Shown in pieces: positions 15,952 through 25,669 of a DNA stretch of 58,354 bases; position 1 is the first letter of the stretch, and every line of letters begins with the position of its first letter. This DNA comes from Candidatus Peregrinibacteria bacterium RIFOXYB2_FULL_33_20. GTDB taxonomy: Bacteria; Patescibacteriota; Gracilibacteria; UBA1369; GWF2-33-10. Location: assembly GCA_001788835.1 (NCBI GenBank), contig MFXK01000011.1, forward strand, positions 1-58,354, read 5' to 3'. Below the pieces are notes generated by a model. It did not search any database. It saw nothing but the letters and a program-made list of their open reading frames with translations, and had not been told where the DNA came from. The translations under genes were made by a program, and so were the position numbers.

Positions 15952-18900
15952 TTATACATACTCGTCCCATGATTTAATTTTGATGTCGGCTGGGGTAAGT
16001 AATTTTAAGGTTTTGACAATTAATTTGGCGACCTGCAGATTGGTGATAAGCGGGATATTAAGGTCTATGGCGGCACGACGAATTAAATAGCCGGCCGTGA
16101 CTTCTTCATGCGAATAATTGCGCGGCACATTAATTACTAAATCAAATTTTTTTTGTTGCAAATATTTAAGTAAATTAGGGGATTGTTTTTCTTGAGCTTT
16201 ATAAACAAGAGTAGTTTTGATGTTTGATTGATTGAGAAGTTCATGAGTGCCTTTGGTGGCGTAAAGTTTAAATCCCATATCAGTTAAAGTTTTAGCACTA
16301 TTAATGAAATCCGCTTTATCTTCTAATTTGCCGATAGAAAGTAAAATGCTTTGCCGAGGGATTTTGAAACCTACAGAAATCATGGCTTTAAGGAAGGCCT
16401 CTTCCAGATTATCGCCGAAACAGGCTACTTCGCCTGTCGATGCCATTTCCACGCCCAAGACCGGATCTGCACCTTTCAGTCGGGAAAATGAGAATTGGGG
16501 AGCTTTGACTGCTACATGGTCGAGGTCCAGAGTTTGATAATGTTCTTTCCGGTAAGTTTTGGGCTTTACTTTCCCTAAAAAAGCTTTGGTAGCAATATCA
16601 ATCAAATCATGTCCAGTAACCTTGGATGAGAAAGGAAAACTTCGAGAAGCGCGAAGATTACACTCAATGACCTTGATGTCGTTGTTTTTGGCAATTAATT
16701 GAATATTGAAAGGGCCGGTGATTTCGAGGCCTTTGGCGATTTTTTTGGCGATCTGTTTAATGCGGCGGATAGTTTCCAGATAAATTTTTTGCGGCGGCAT
16801 AATAATTGTGGCGTCTCCGGAATGAACGCCGGCATTTTCTACATGTTCACCGATGGTATAAATGATGAGTTCGCCTTTGTAGGCTACGCCGTCAAATTCA
16901 ATTTCTTTGGCGTTTAACAAAAATTTGCTGATAACGACCGGTGCTTCTGTGGAAATTTTAGCGGCTTTCATCAGATAATTTTGTAAATCTGCTTCATTTT
17001 GAGCCACGCTCATGGCCGCTCCGGATAAAACATAGGAAGGTCGAACCAAAACTGGATAGCCCACTTTTTTGGCGAAATTAAAAGCCTGTTTGATATCCGA
17101 AAATCCTTTCCACTCTGGCTGATCAATATTTAAATTATCGAGCAGTTTGGAAAACAAATTGCGACTTTCAGCTTTGTGAATGTTTTTGGGGTCGGTGCCA
17201 AAAATTTTTACTTTTTCTTTGTAAAGTTTCATTACTAAATTATTGGGGATTTGTCCGCCCATGGAAACCACCACGCTGTAAGGATTTTCTTTTTCGTAAA
17301 TATCCAAAACCCTTTCCAGCGATAATTCATCAAAATACAGTTTATCGCAAATATCATAATCAGTAGATACGGTTTCAGGGTTATAATTGATCATGATGGT
17401 TTCAAAATTTTCTTTTTGCAAAGTTTTGACACAATTGACGCAACATAAATCAAATTCTACCGAAGAACCAATACAGTATGGTCCTGATCCCAACACAATC
17501 GCCTTTTTTTTCTTGGATTTAAAGCTGATATCGTCTTTAGTTGCGTGATAAGTCAAATACAAATAATTTGTACTGGCTGGATATTCGGCTGCCAGAGTAT
17601 CAATTTGTTTAACGTATGGAATAAGGTCAAATTTTTTTCTCATTGTCCTGATTTCATTTTCTGCCTGGCCCAAGATACTACCGATTTGCCGGTCAGAAAA
17701 TCCCTGTTTTTTGGCTCGCAGTAATAAACTTTTATTTACAGCTGATTTTTTATTTTTATAGTTTGCTAGTTCCCGTTCTGTTTCAATTATGTTTTTCAAT
17801 TTATATAAAAACCAGCAGTCAATGCCTGATAATTGGTTTATCTTTTCTACGCTCCAGTTATTTTGCAGGGCTTGAGCGACGGCAATAATGCGCTTGGGAG
17901 TCGGTTTTTTGATTTCATTTTCTAAATTTTTACTATCAATATTCAAAATCTCATTAGCCACCAGGCCGTGGAAACCAATTTGAAGCATACGCAAACCTTT
18001 TTGGATCACCTCTTCAAAACTGCGACCTAAAGCCATAATTTCCCCTACGGATTTCATTTCCGTGGAAATTTGCTTGGAAACTTTACGGAATTTATCCAGA
18101 TCCCAGCGCGGGATTTTCAAAGCTACATAATCAAGCGCCGGCTCAAAACAAGCAGATGTACATTTGGTAATGGAGTTTTTGATTTCAGTTAATTTGTAGC
18201 CCAAAGCTAATTTGGCGGCGATATAGGCTAAAGGATAACCGGTAGCCTTGGAAGCTAAGGCTGATGAGCGTGATAGCCTGGCATTGACTTCAATCACGCG
18301 ATAGTTATCTGATTTTGGGTCAAGAGCGTATTGAATATTACACTCGCCCACAATTTGGAAATGTCTGATGACCTTAATGCCGATTTCTCTTAATTTATGA
18401 TATTCGTGATTGTTCAAGGTTTGGGAAGGAGCAATAACAATACTTTCACCAGTATGAATCCCAAGCGGATCAAAATTTTCCATATTGCAAACAGTTACAC
18501 AATTATCTGAAGAATCTCGGATAACTTCATATTCGATTTCTTTCCAGCCACTTAAATTTTCTTCAACCAAAACTTGCGGGCTGAAGGCAAAAGCGCTGTC
18601 TAGTAATTTATCTAATTCTTTTTTGTTGTTAGCACAGCCAGAACCTTTGCCGCCAAGGGCAAAAGCTGCTCTGATAATTACCGGATAACCGATTTTTTCC
18701 GCGGCTTTAAGTGCTGATTTTTTGTCTACGCAGGGAATGCTTTTGGGAACATTAATGCCGATTTTATTTAGTTCTTTATTAAAAAGTTCGCGATCTTCAG
18801 TTAATTTAATAGTTTCTATAGAAGTTCCTAAAACCTTTAATTTATGTTTTTTTAAAAGTCCTTGGTCATAAAGTTCCACGCCACAATTTAAGGCTGACTG

Positions 18901-19182
18901 TCCACCAAAACTCAAAAGCAAGCCATCTGGTTTTTCTTTGGCAATCACTTTTTCTACAAATTCCGCATTGATCGGTAAAAAATAGATTTTATCGGCCAAA
19001 CCTTTACTGGTTTGATTGGTGGCGATGTTTGGATTGATCAATATCACCTTGACACCTTCTTCTTTCAAAGCTTTTATCGCCTGCGAACCAGAATAATCAA
19101 ATTCTCCAGCTTCTCCGATTTTTAAAGCGCCGGAGCCAAGAATAAGTACTTTCTTAGGTTTTGTTAATGATGGTTTGCTCAA
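15952..19182 (-). CDS. carB: Carbamoyl-phosphate synthase large subunit
   Basis: Makes carbamoyl phosphate for pyrimidine and arginine synthesis. The two homologous ATP-grasp halves are both visible: VLILGSGALKIGEAGEFDYS at the start and VLGSGPYCIGSSVEFDLC near residue 560. An oligomerisation segment lies between them and an MGS-like regulatory domain at the C-terminus (about 940-1076). It is 1076 residues, the normal length. The N-terminal wording (AGEFDYSGSQAIKALKEEG, NPNIATNQTSKGLADKIYFLP) is closer, from memory, to the Bacteroidetes/eukaryotic CAD type than to E. coli CarB. No carA (glutaminase subunit) is in the window. Confidence 0.96.
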   Translation of the reverse strand: MSKPSLTKPKKVLILGSGALKIGEAGEFDYSGSQAIKALKEEGVKVILINPNIATNQTSKGLADKIYFLPINAEFVEKVIAKEKPDGLLLSFGGQSALNCGVELYDQGLLKKHKLKVLGTSIETIKLTEDRELFNKELNKIGINVPKSIPCVDKKSALKAAEKIGYPVIIRAAFALGGKGSGCANNKKELDKLLDSAFAFSPQVLVEENLSGWKEIEYEVIRDSSDNCVTVCNMENFDPLGIHTGESIVIAPSQTLNNHEYHKLREIGIKVIRHFQIVGECNIQYALDPKSDNYRVIEVNARLSRSSALASKATGYPLAYIAAKLALGYKLTEIKNSITKCTSACFEPALDYVALKIPRWDLDKFRKVSKQISTEMKSVGEIMALGRSFEEVIQKGLRMLQIGFHGLVANEILNIDSKNLENEIKKPTPKRIIAVAQALQNNWSVEKINQLSGIDCWFLYKLKNIIETERELANYKNKKSAVNKSLLLRAKKQGFSDRQIGSILGQAENEIRTMRKKFDLIPYVKQIDTLAAEYPASTNYLYLTYHATKDDISFKSKKKKAIVLGSGPYCIGSSVEFDLCCVNCVKTLQKENFETIMINYNPETVSTDYDICDKLYFDELSLERVLDIYEKENPYSVVVSMGGQIPNNLVMKLYKEKVKIFGTDPKNIHKAESRNLFSKLLDNLNIDQPEWKGFSDIKQAFNFAKKVGYPVLVRPSYVLSGAAMSVAQNEADLQNYLMKAAKISTEAPVVISKFLLNAKEIEFDGVAYKGELIIYTIGEHVENAGVHSGDATIIMPPQKIYLETIRRIKQIAKKIAKGLEITGPFNIQLIAKNNDIKVIECNLRASRSFPFSSKVTGHDLIDIATKAFLGKVKPKTYRKEHYQTLDLDHVAVKAPQFSFSRLKGADPVLGVEMASTGEVACFGDNLEEAFLKAMISVGFKIPRQSILLSIGKLEDKADFINSAKTLTDMGFKLYATKGTHELLNQSNIKTTLVYKAQEKQSPNLLKYLQQKKFDLVINVPRNYSHEEVTAGYLIRRAAIDLNIPLITNLQVAKLIVKTLKLLTPADIKIKSWDEYV

Positions 19183-19251
19183 TTTTTCAAAAAATTATCT
19201 TTTTCTTGCGCAGTTTAGCAAAATGATTCTTAGCGGGCAAGCAAGTTTAAA

Positions 19252-21648
19252 TTAAACTTCAAATCCTCCCAAGTTTTTTATTTTATTTTCTAATGTAGAA
19301 TTTAAAATGTCTTTTTTACTAATTTCCAAATTAAAACTAGTAATTTCTGCTTGAAAATTACTTAAATCATTTATTAATGAAGTTTTCATTTCATCTGTTA
19401 TATCTTCTGAAATACCATCTAAACTATCAAGTATATCTATAATATATTGAAAATCTTGGTTAGGATTTAAATTTGTTAAATATGATTGGTTTCTTGCCTC
19501 TTTTAATAATCTAAGGCGAAATACAGGATGAGCAAGTTTAATTGTTTCTGCAATTCTTTGATTTAATCCTTCTGTGTTTAATAAATCTTTTGACGTACCC
19601 CATTCTGTTGCTACATGCCTGACCTGTCCAAGTGTTTGAGTTACTCCTTCATTTTGCACTCCAGTCGCTATTTTTGATACTAAAAATTTCGCCCAATAAT
19701 GTCCAGCTTCATCTTTTACAGGTGTTTGTTTTGGCCAAAAATATAAATTGTTTGAATCCCATCCATTTGGCACAGCATGCAGATTATTATTATTTGGCAT
19801 AATTGGGTTGCCATTTTCATCCTTATTACACAAAACATATTCTTGTAATGTTGATTTAACGGTTACTATTGATCCGGATCTTGATTCCTTACCTTCTTCT
19901 AACATACGACCATAACTTGCATTAGCCCCTTCAGCAAAATTACTTTGTCCTCCCGGACCACTTAAAGGTCGACCATTTACAGTAAAAGCCGTGACCTGTC
20001 CTCCAATTGTAACTGTTAAGCCCATATTTATAGCTTTCATATTGTCTATTTTAGCTATTTTTGTTGGGTTATTTACGTTAACAGTAGCGTCAACATAAAA
20101 TAATTGAGGATATTTTGCCATAAAATTGATTAATTTTTGACTACCAACAACAATTCCAACAGTAATTTTTCTGCCTTTTTGGATAAAGCATTCAATATTT
20201 GTGCGCCCTTGCTCAGTTGAATCATCAAAATAAGCACAAATTCCATCTGCTAATACTTCAGAATGTATATTCACATCAATTCCATTTTTTTTTAAAGATT
20301 CCATTAATAAAGTAGGAATAGCACCAATCCCCATTTGCACAGTGTCCCCACTTTGAATTAAAGTAGCTAGATTTTCGACAATTTTTTGATTTATTTGATC
20401 TGTTTTCGATGTCTCTAATTGTTTTTCATTTTCTAAAGTCCCACTCTCAGCTTGTTTAACCTTTTTAGAATCTCCATTTGGAGTAGCCTTAAGATCACTT
20501 CTTCCTTGGACAAAACATACTTTTAAATTATTTTGTCTTAATTCCTTTAAATTTATTTCTGGACCTGGCATATAAGGCAGAGCAGGATTAACTTCAAATA
20601 TAATTCTACCGCCAGTTTTTAACATGCCTTTTATCATTGCAATTGTAACACCAACATCAAATCCTAAATTAATTATGCCATTAACTGGCGGTGGTATTTG
20701 AATAATGGCTGTATTAAATTTATATTCGCCATTTTCAATAGCCAGTGCTTGTTGGTACAGCGGATTATAAACAACATCAGTAGGATTTTTTCGGGAACAA
20801 TGACGAGTCCTAAAAAAAGGAATATGCCTTAAATAAGCCTGATATTCCTCTACCGTCAAATTAGCTTGCTTTAATAACTCATCAGATGGCGTACATGCTC
20901 CACAACTTAATAAAGCACTAGTAACCGCAAAATGTGAAAGTTCCAAACCTTTAACTTTCTGGTCTAATGTTTTTTTTGAATCAACTAATTCATCATTTAC
21001 ACGTTTTACTAATGCTTTGGCAGTGACAATTGGGCCTGTAGCATTAGAGTTTAAACAAATTTTGGAATTTGTTTCAATTCCCGCTACAGCTTGTTCCGCT
21101 GTTTTACATTCAAATTCATATTTTGCTATTTCTGTTTGCCAGTCCCGACCTTCTTTAAAATTATATCCCCCCGATAAGATTTCTGCTGATTGAATCATGT
21201 GTTCAACAGTTTGAGTTAGCATAGCAAGATCATAAGCCATATCTGTACCATGAGAAGGACTAGCATTTGGACTAATGCCTGCTTGTTTTTGTCTTAAATT
21301 TTTTAAAACCTCTTTTAATTCCTCTAAATTCTCTCTTTCTTGCTCATTTAATTCCAATGGGACTTGATTTCTCTGGTTTTGAGATTTCATTCGTGCTTGA
21401 GCATTTGTTAAGAATTTTTGACGGAATGGTTGAGCTAAACATTCAATACTTTCCTGTATTAAATGCGGAGTATCTCCAATTGCAAACATTGTTAATAAAC
21501 TTGCTATTTTTTGACGTGAATTTTTTTGTTGAGCAATTATTTTTAGCAATCCTTTTAAAAAAATTTCTAAATCTTCTGAACTTTGAGCTAATCCAGTCAA
21601 TTGTTCTGTGATTGCACTTAAATTCGTTACGGCATCTGTTGTGACCAT
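19252..21648 (-). CDS. Acetyl-CoA hydrolase/transferase family protein with large extensions
   Basis: Residues about 185-725 match the acetyl-CoA hydrolase / 4-hydroxybutyrate CoA-transferase family. Landmarks are the substrate half (FFRTRHCSRKNPTDVVYNPLYQ, GVTIAMIKGMLKTGGRIIFEVN) and the catalytic half with MGIGAIPTLLMESL and the likely CoA-thioester Glu in IHSEVLADG (near residue 461). IGGQVTAFTVNGRPLSGPGGQ and a closing IKLAHPVFRLRLLKEA complete it. Family members are about 430-550 residues; this protein has 798. The extra N-terminal ~185 residues are helical and Gln/Glu rich, a charged linker (KATPNGDSKKVKQAESGTLE) sits mid-protein, and about 70 residues follow the normal end. The acyl substrate is unknown. 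Such an enzyme is unexpected in a genome that otherwise looks metabolically reduced. Confidence 0.85.
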   Translation of the reverse strand: MVTTDAVTNLSAITEQLTGLAQSSEDLEIFLKGLLKIIAQQKNSRQKIASLLTMFAIGDTPHLIQESIECLAQPFRQKFLTNAQARMKSQNQRNQVPLELNEQERENLEELKEVLKNLRQKQAGISPNASPSHGTDMAYDLAMLTQTVEHMIQSAEILSGGYNFKEGRDWQTEIAKYEFECKTAEQAVAGIETNSKICLNSNATGPIVTAKALVKRVNDELVDSKKTLDQKVKGLELSHFAVTSALLSCGACTPSDELLKQANLTVEEYQAYLRHIPFFRTRHCSRKNPTDVVYNPLYQQALAIENGEYKFNTAIIQIPPPVNGIINLGFDVGVTIAMIKGMLKTGGRIIFEVNPALPYMPGPEINLKELRQNNLKVCFVQGRSDLKATPNGDSKKVKQAESGTLENEKQLETSKTDQINQKIVENLATLIQSGDTVQMGIGAIPTLLMESLKKNGIDVNIHSEVLADGICAYFDDSTEQGRTNIECFIQKGRKITVGIVVGSQKLINFMAKYPQLFYVDATVNVNNPTKIAKIDNMKAINMGLTVTIGGQVTAFTVNGRPLSGPGGQSNFAEGANASYGRMLEEGKESRSGSIVTVKSTLQEYVLCNKDENGNPIMPNNNNLHAVPNGWDSNNLYFWPKQTPVKDEAGHYWAKFLVSKIATGVQNEGVTQTLGQVRHVATEWGTSKDLLNTEGLNQRIAETIKLAHPVFRLRLLKEARNQSYLTNLNPNQDFQYIIDILDSLDGISEDITDEMKTSLINDLSNFQAEITSFNLEISKKDILNSTLENKIKNLGGFEV

Positions 21649-21707
21649 AACAAAAAAATTAGTATTTTTTATAAAGATACTAATATATAAAATTTATTTA
21701 CAATATG

Positions 21708-22809
21708 TCAAATTTTTGATGAAGTTTTCAATTTTGCCTCTATAAATTCTTGTACTAGTTCGCCATCAAGCATTTTGCTAACTTGGCTGGTTTCGTAATC
21801 GGTGCGGTGGTCTTTAACCATTTGGTAAGGTTGCATGACATAGGAGCGAATTTGGTTGCCCCAGGAACCCTTCACAACATCCCCTTTGATTTGGGTGATT
21901 GATTCCAATTGTTGTTCCTCTTTGATTTGCAGAAGTTTTCCTTTAAGCATATTCATGGCCTGCTCTTTGTTTTGTAATTGACTTCTTTGCGTCTGGCATT
22001 GAACAACTATTCCGGTTGGAAGGTGTGTGATTCTTATTGCAGATTCAACTTTGTTTACATTCTGACCGCCAGCTCCTCCAGATCGAAATGTATCAATTTT
22101 TATTTCACCTGGATCAATTTCTATAGAATTGTCATTTTCAACTTCAGGGATCACTTCTACTAGTGCAAAAGATGTTTCACGCGAATGTTTGGCGTTAAAA
22201 GGAGAAAGTCGAACCAGCCTATGCACTCCCCTTTCGTTTTTTAAATATCCATAGGCAAAGGATCCATTGAATTTTATTGCAATTTTTTTAATTCCAGCCT
22301 CTTCTCCATCATTTTTATCCAAAATTTCTGTTTTAAAATCTTGAATTTCTCCATACCTCAAATACATTCTGGAAAGCATGGAAGACCAATCCTGAGCTTC
22401 AGTTCCGCCAGTTCCAGCGTGAATGGTTAAAATCGCATTATTTTGATCAAATTCGCCATTAAGATATAGATTAATAGATGCTTTTTCAAAGGTTTTCTCT
22501 AAAACTGCAAAATTTTGCTCAATTTCCGCAAAATCTGCTGAATTTTCTGTAACTAAATCTAAAAGTTCTAAATTTGCTTGAGAGTCGCTTTCCAAAATTT
22601 CCCAAATTTCAATCTGTTTTTGAATATTTGCAAATTCTTTGGAAATTTTTTGCGCTTCTTCGGGACTATTCCAAAAATCAGGAGCGTCCATTTTCATTTT
22701 CAATTTTTCATTTTCAATTTTTAATTTATCGATGTCAAAGAAAGTCCTTTCCTTCTTTTATTTGAGAAAGCAGTTCTGTAAGGTGTTGTTTTAAAACTGA
22801 TTTTTCCAT
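21708..22809 (-). CDS. prfB: Peptide chain release factor 2, programmed +1 frameshift
   Basis: RF2 ends translation at UGA and UAA. The main reading frame (21708-22736) has the PCRF domain, the RF2-type codon-recognition region and the peptidyl-hydrolase motif [14 protein letters not shown]. That frame has no good start: its first Met is a TTG at 22703, deep inside the normal N-terminal domain. A short frame begins at ATG 22809 ([20 protein letters not shown]) and reaches an in-frame UGA at 22735-22737 after 24 codons. The stop sits in CTTTGAC (22740 to 22734), the classical RF2 slip site, preceded by AAGGAAAGGA. A +1 shift at CTT joins the frames exactly (then [11 protein letters not shown]). 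RF2 scarcity would favour the shift, giving autoregulation. Confidence 0.95.
22734..22752 (-). promoter_or_regulatory. RF2 +1 frameshift signal
   Basis: On the minus strand, GGAAAGGA is followed by CTTT and the slip codon with stop, CTTTGAC. This is the arrangement known from bacterial prfB: an internal anti-16S sequence, then CUU and a UGA with poor 3' context. It is one of the few Shine-Dalgarno-like sequences in the window. Confidence 0.9.
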
Positions 22810-22924
22810 TTTTTGAAAGGAAAAGGAGTAGGTGCAGATTTAGAATAAAGGAAAAAAGAAAAAATATAAAGTTTGGTTTGGGTAACTGCTCACTATGTTT
22901 TTAGGATTCAGGTGGAAAATAAAA

Positions 22925-24208
22925 TCATTCCCCCATCTTCTCCGCAATAAAATCAAAGGCTTTTTCGGTGCGGTAGGTTAATTCATAAAAATGAGTATGT
23001 TTGCGGTCTTCTAGTTTTTCTGTATAAAAATCTTTGTCTTCTTTATTTGGATAAAAAGATGGCGTGAAATTAATATCAAAATCTTTTGTTTGTTTATTAA
23101 TTTGATTTAATAAATTATCCAAATATTTAGCATTATATTGCAAATTATATTCATCGTCATAACCAGCCGCCTGACCATCAAAATAAATATAGCTATCTTT
23201 CCAAATGGCTGGAGTTTTTAAAATATTATCTGAAACATCATTAACAAGCCAATCCAAAAGATCTTTTGGGTTAATCATGCCGTAAGGATTTAATACAAAA
23301 TCAATATTTTCATCCTCAGAACTGCAAACAGAATATGTATTAGAAACTTTATTATAATTCCTAATAGAATTTTTATCCATAACGGCTGATAAGGCAAATA
23401 AAATATTAGTTAATTTGGGAATTGTCCAAGAATAAAGACCATTTTCTGTGCTTACTTCATCTTTAACAACAGAATTATCAAATTTATATTCCAACATGCC
23501 TTTGTCATCACGCTCATTTTCAGCTACAACTTTTAACGTCAAACCGCTCGAAGCTATCCATGAAGTAACTGGATTATTAGCGGCAACTATCCCGTATGAA
23601 ACATTTTCAGCCACTGTAGGACTATAGATTTGTGATAATCTTAAGGCCGCATAAGCACCCATAGAATGCCCTGTAAGAGCACGTTTATATGGATTTTGAG
23701 AAAATTTTATTCCATATGTTTTTTCTATATAATTTGGTATTTCTTCAACTGCCCATTGCCCCAAAGCACCAGTATAACTTGAATCAATAAAAAAAGTACC
23801 ATTTAAACAATTAGTGCCGTCAATCATTAACACCACCCAATCTTTCGCTTCTTCTCTCTTTTTTTGTTCGTTAATTAAAACCTGATTAAGTATTTTAATA
23901 TAATTACTGGTTTGATTACTAGTCATATTGATAATACCATTTACATCTGTTTCAGCATTTAAATTATAATTGTAACCATGAAAATAAAGAATTAATGGGT
24001 ATTCTTTGCTACTGTCAATATTTGCAGGTGCAAACATAATAATTGGTCTTTCTGTGCCATCATAATCGCCGTTTGAAGCTGGCATTACAAATCGATGCGC
24101 TATATAATCACTTGTAAGAGTATTTTCTGGAGTTTTTGCTAACGAAAATGGTAAAAATATACCAATAACAATACTTAAAAGAGCCATATAAATAAGTAAT
24201 TTTTTCAT
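22925..24208 (-). CDS. Secreted alpha/beta-hydrolase (esterase-like)
   Basis: An exported serine hydrolase of about 427 residues. The N-terminus MKKLLIYMALLSIVIGIFLPFSLA is a typical signal peptide with probable cleavage after LA. The oxyanion region YPLILYFHGYNYN and the nucleophile elbow GHSMGAYAALRL (GXSXG) identify an alpha/beta-hydrolase similar to predicted esterases and PHB-depolymerase-like proteins. The catalytic His may be in KHTHFYELTYR near the C-terminus. I used ATG 24208; an in-frame TTG two codons upstream only adds Met-His. Tandem with the LPKTG protein on the same strand, it may act on the cell surface. Substrate unknown. Confidence 0.85.
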   Translation of the reverse strand: MKKLLIYMALLSIVIGIFLPFSLAKTPENTLTSDYIAHRFVMPASNGDYDGTERPIIMFAPANIDSSKEYPLILYFHGYNYNLNAETDVNGIINMTSNQTSNYIKILNQVLINEQKKREEAKDWVVLMIDGTNCLNGTFFIDSSYTGALGQWAVEEIPNYIEKTYGIKFSQNPYKRALTGHSMGAYAALRLSQIYSPTVAENVSYGIVAANNPVTSWIASSGLTLKVVAENERDDKGMLEYKFDNSVVKDEVSTENGLYSWTIPKLTNILFALSAVMDKNSIRNYNKVSNTYSVCSSEDENIDFVLNPYGMINPKDLLDWLVNDVSDNILKTPAIWKDSYIYFDGQAAGYDDEYNLQYNAKYLDNLLNQINKQTKDFDINFTPSFYPNKEDKDFYTEKLEDRKHTHFYELTYRTEKAFDFIAEKMGE

Positions 24209-24330
24209 ATGCAAAAATTATTATTAAGTTAAAAATTAATTTAGTTAATTCTTATTCTTAAAGCCCCACAATAACAATATTTTATGTCAAGTTGCTCTTG
24301 CGTTGATTGATAAATATTGGTCTAAATTAC

Positions 24331-24358
24331 AAAAATCCCAACTAGTTTTTAGTTGGGA
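24331..24358 (-). terminator. Rho-independent terminator after the LPKTG gene
   Basis: On the minus strand TCCCAACTA (24358-24350) pairs perfectly with TAGTTGGGA (24344-24336) around a 5-base loop, followed by TTTTT (24335-24331). It lies 44 bases beyond the stop of the FN3/LPKTG gene. It therefore separates that gene from the esterase gene downstream. Confidence 0.8.
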
Positions 24359-24402
24359 CTTTTGAGAGAACGTTTTTGTTTTTGTGTTTTTTTGAAGGCT
24401 GA

Positions 24403-25479
24403 TTATTTTTTCTTTTTAGAAATAAGACCGCCAATGCCGAAGGAAATCGCGATCAAACCGGCAAGTCCAGCGCCTGTTTTTGGTAAAGTGATCGAAGTGA
24501 CTAGGCCTTCGGTTTCTTTACCAGTTAAATCTTTGGCTGTTAATTTGAAGGTATAGGTTTTGCCTGGAATAAGATTGGCAATTAAATATTCTCTAACTTT
24601 CGAACCAAGGCTTAAACCTTTGGCGTATTGTTTGCCGCCGTCTTCACTTTGATATAAAACCTGATCACTTAGATTGTCGGCACCCTGAGTAACATCCCAT
24701 TTAACTCTTACTTTATTTTGTTCTTCCACTTTGGCCACAAAATTAGCAATTATTGGTGCTAGCAAAGTTGATAACTGTTCGGTTGGTTGCGTGGTGGTAA
24801 CTGTAGCTTCGATAGTGTTGCTATCAGTATTAGTTTGACTTGCCTCATTACTAATTTGGGATTCCGAATTAGTAGTAGAATTATCTTGAGCAGTAGCGGT
24901 GTCTACAGTGTTGTCAGTAGTATTTTCTGGCTGCGCTATCGTTTCAGAGGGTTCATCATTAGTTGATGTGCTGGCGGTGGTATCTTCGTTATTTAACGAG
25001 TTATTATCTTGCGAATCAATGTTTTCGGAATTTTGGTTATCTGTTGATGTGGTGGCGGCTTGATCTATCATGGCGCTGGAAGGTGTAGCGCTTACTTCCA
25101 TACTGTAAAATTCACTTTCATTTCCAGCCTGATCCAAAGCAGTGATGGAAAAATAATAGGTAACATTATTATCAAGTTCATCAACTGTGGCAGTTAAAAC
25201 ATTATCAACATCTTTGGTATACATATAAGTACCACCGTCTTTGGTGACAGAATCAAGTCCATAATTAATGCGATAGCCAGTTACGCCAGTATCATCAGTG
25301 GCCGCATCCCAAGTTAGAGTTGCTGATTGATCATTAGCAATGGCTTTGATGCCTTCAACATCGCTAGGAGGAGTGATATCAGCGTCAGCGCCATAAGCAA
25401 ATGGAGCAGAATATATGAAAGTAAATAAGCTAATTAAGCTTATAAAGATAGGCAATATTTTTTTGTATGTGTTTTTCAT
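24403..25479 (-). CDS. Surface protein: signal peptide, two FN3 domains, LPKTG anchor
   Basis: A predicted cell-surface adhesin-like protein of 358 residues. The signal peptide (MKNTYKKILPIFISLISLFT..., cleavage near AYGA) leads into a fibronectin type III domain (about 36-132). A Ser/Thr/Asn/Gln-rich linker of about 100 residues (TSTDNQNSENIDSQDNNSLN and similar) and a second FN3 domain (about 235-330) follow. The C-terminus is LPKTG, a hydrophobic stretch and KKKK: the complete layout of a sortase sorting signal. It implies covalent attachment to peptidoglycan by a sortase not seen in this window. An extended -10 lies about 50 bases upstream and a terminator follows. Confidence 0.9.
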   Translation of the reverse strand: MKNTYKKILPIFISLISLFTFIYSAPFAYGADADITPPSDVEGIKAIANDQSATLTWDAATDDTGVTGYRINYGLDSVTKDGGTYMYTKDVDNVLTATVDELDNNVTYYFSITALDQAGNESEFYSMEVSATPSSAMIDQAATTSTDNQNSENIDSQDNNSLNNEDTTASTSTNDEPSETIAQPENTTDNTVDTATAQDNSTTNSESQISNEASQTNTDSNTIEATVTTTQPTEQLSTLLAPIIANFVAKVEEQNKVRVKWDVTQGADNLSDQVLYQSEDGGKQYAKGLSLGSKVREYLIANLIPGKTYTFKLTAKDLTGKETEGLVTSITLPKTGAGLAGLIAISFGIGGLISKKKK

Positions 25480-25529
25480 TTTGGAAGAAATAAAGTTTAA
25501 AAGGTAAAATGATTTTGTTAAATCAGATA

Positions 25530-25538
25530 ATTATAACA
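25530..25538 (-). promoter_or_regulatory. Extended -10 promoter element for the LPKTG gene
   Basis: Read on the minus strand, TGTTATAAT is a perfect TGN-TATAAT, about 50 bases before the ATG at 25479. No good -35 is visible at the usual distance, which extended -10 promoters tolerate. Confidence 0.55.
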
Positions 25539-25669
25539 TAAAAATTAATTTTATTGGGAATTATTATATTGACCAATCCAAGAAAACATTGTTTGAATTG
25601 AGATTTATCAGTTAAAGTTCTTTTAAAAGTGGGATTTTTTTTGTAGTTTTGTTATAGATAAAAAATTAT

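Noticed and set aside
22734-22740. Stop codon in prfB taken as pseudogene or sequencing error
   Set aside because: The stop lies in the exact RF2 slip sequence CTTTGAC with an upstream purine stretch, and the +1 frame continues in register.
24229-24300. TTGACA upstream of the esterase gene (minus strand, near 24290)
   Set aside because: No acceptable -10 box lies 16-18 bases downstream.
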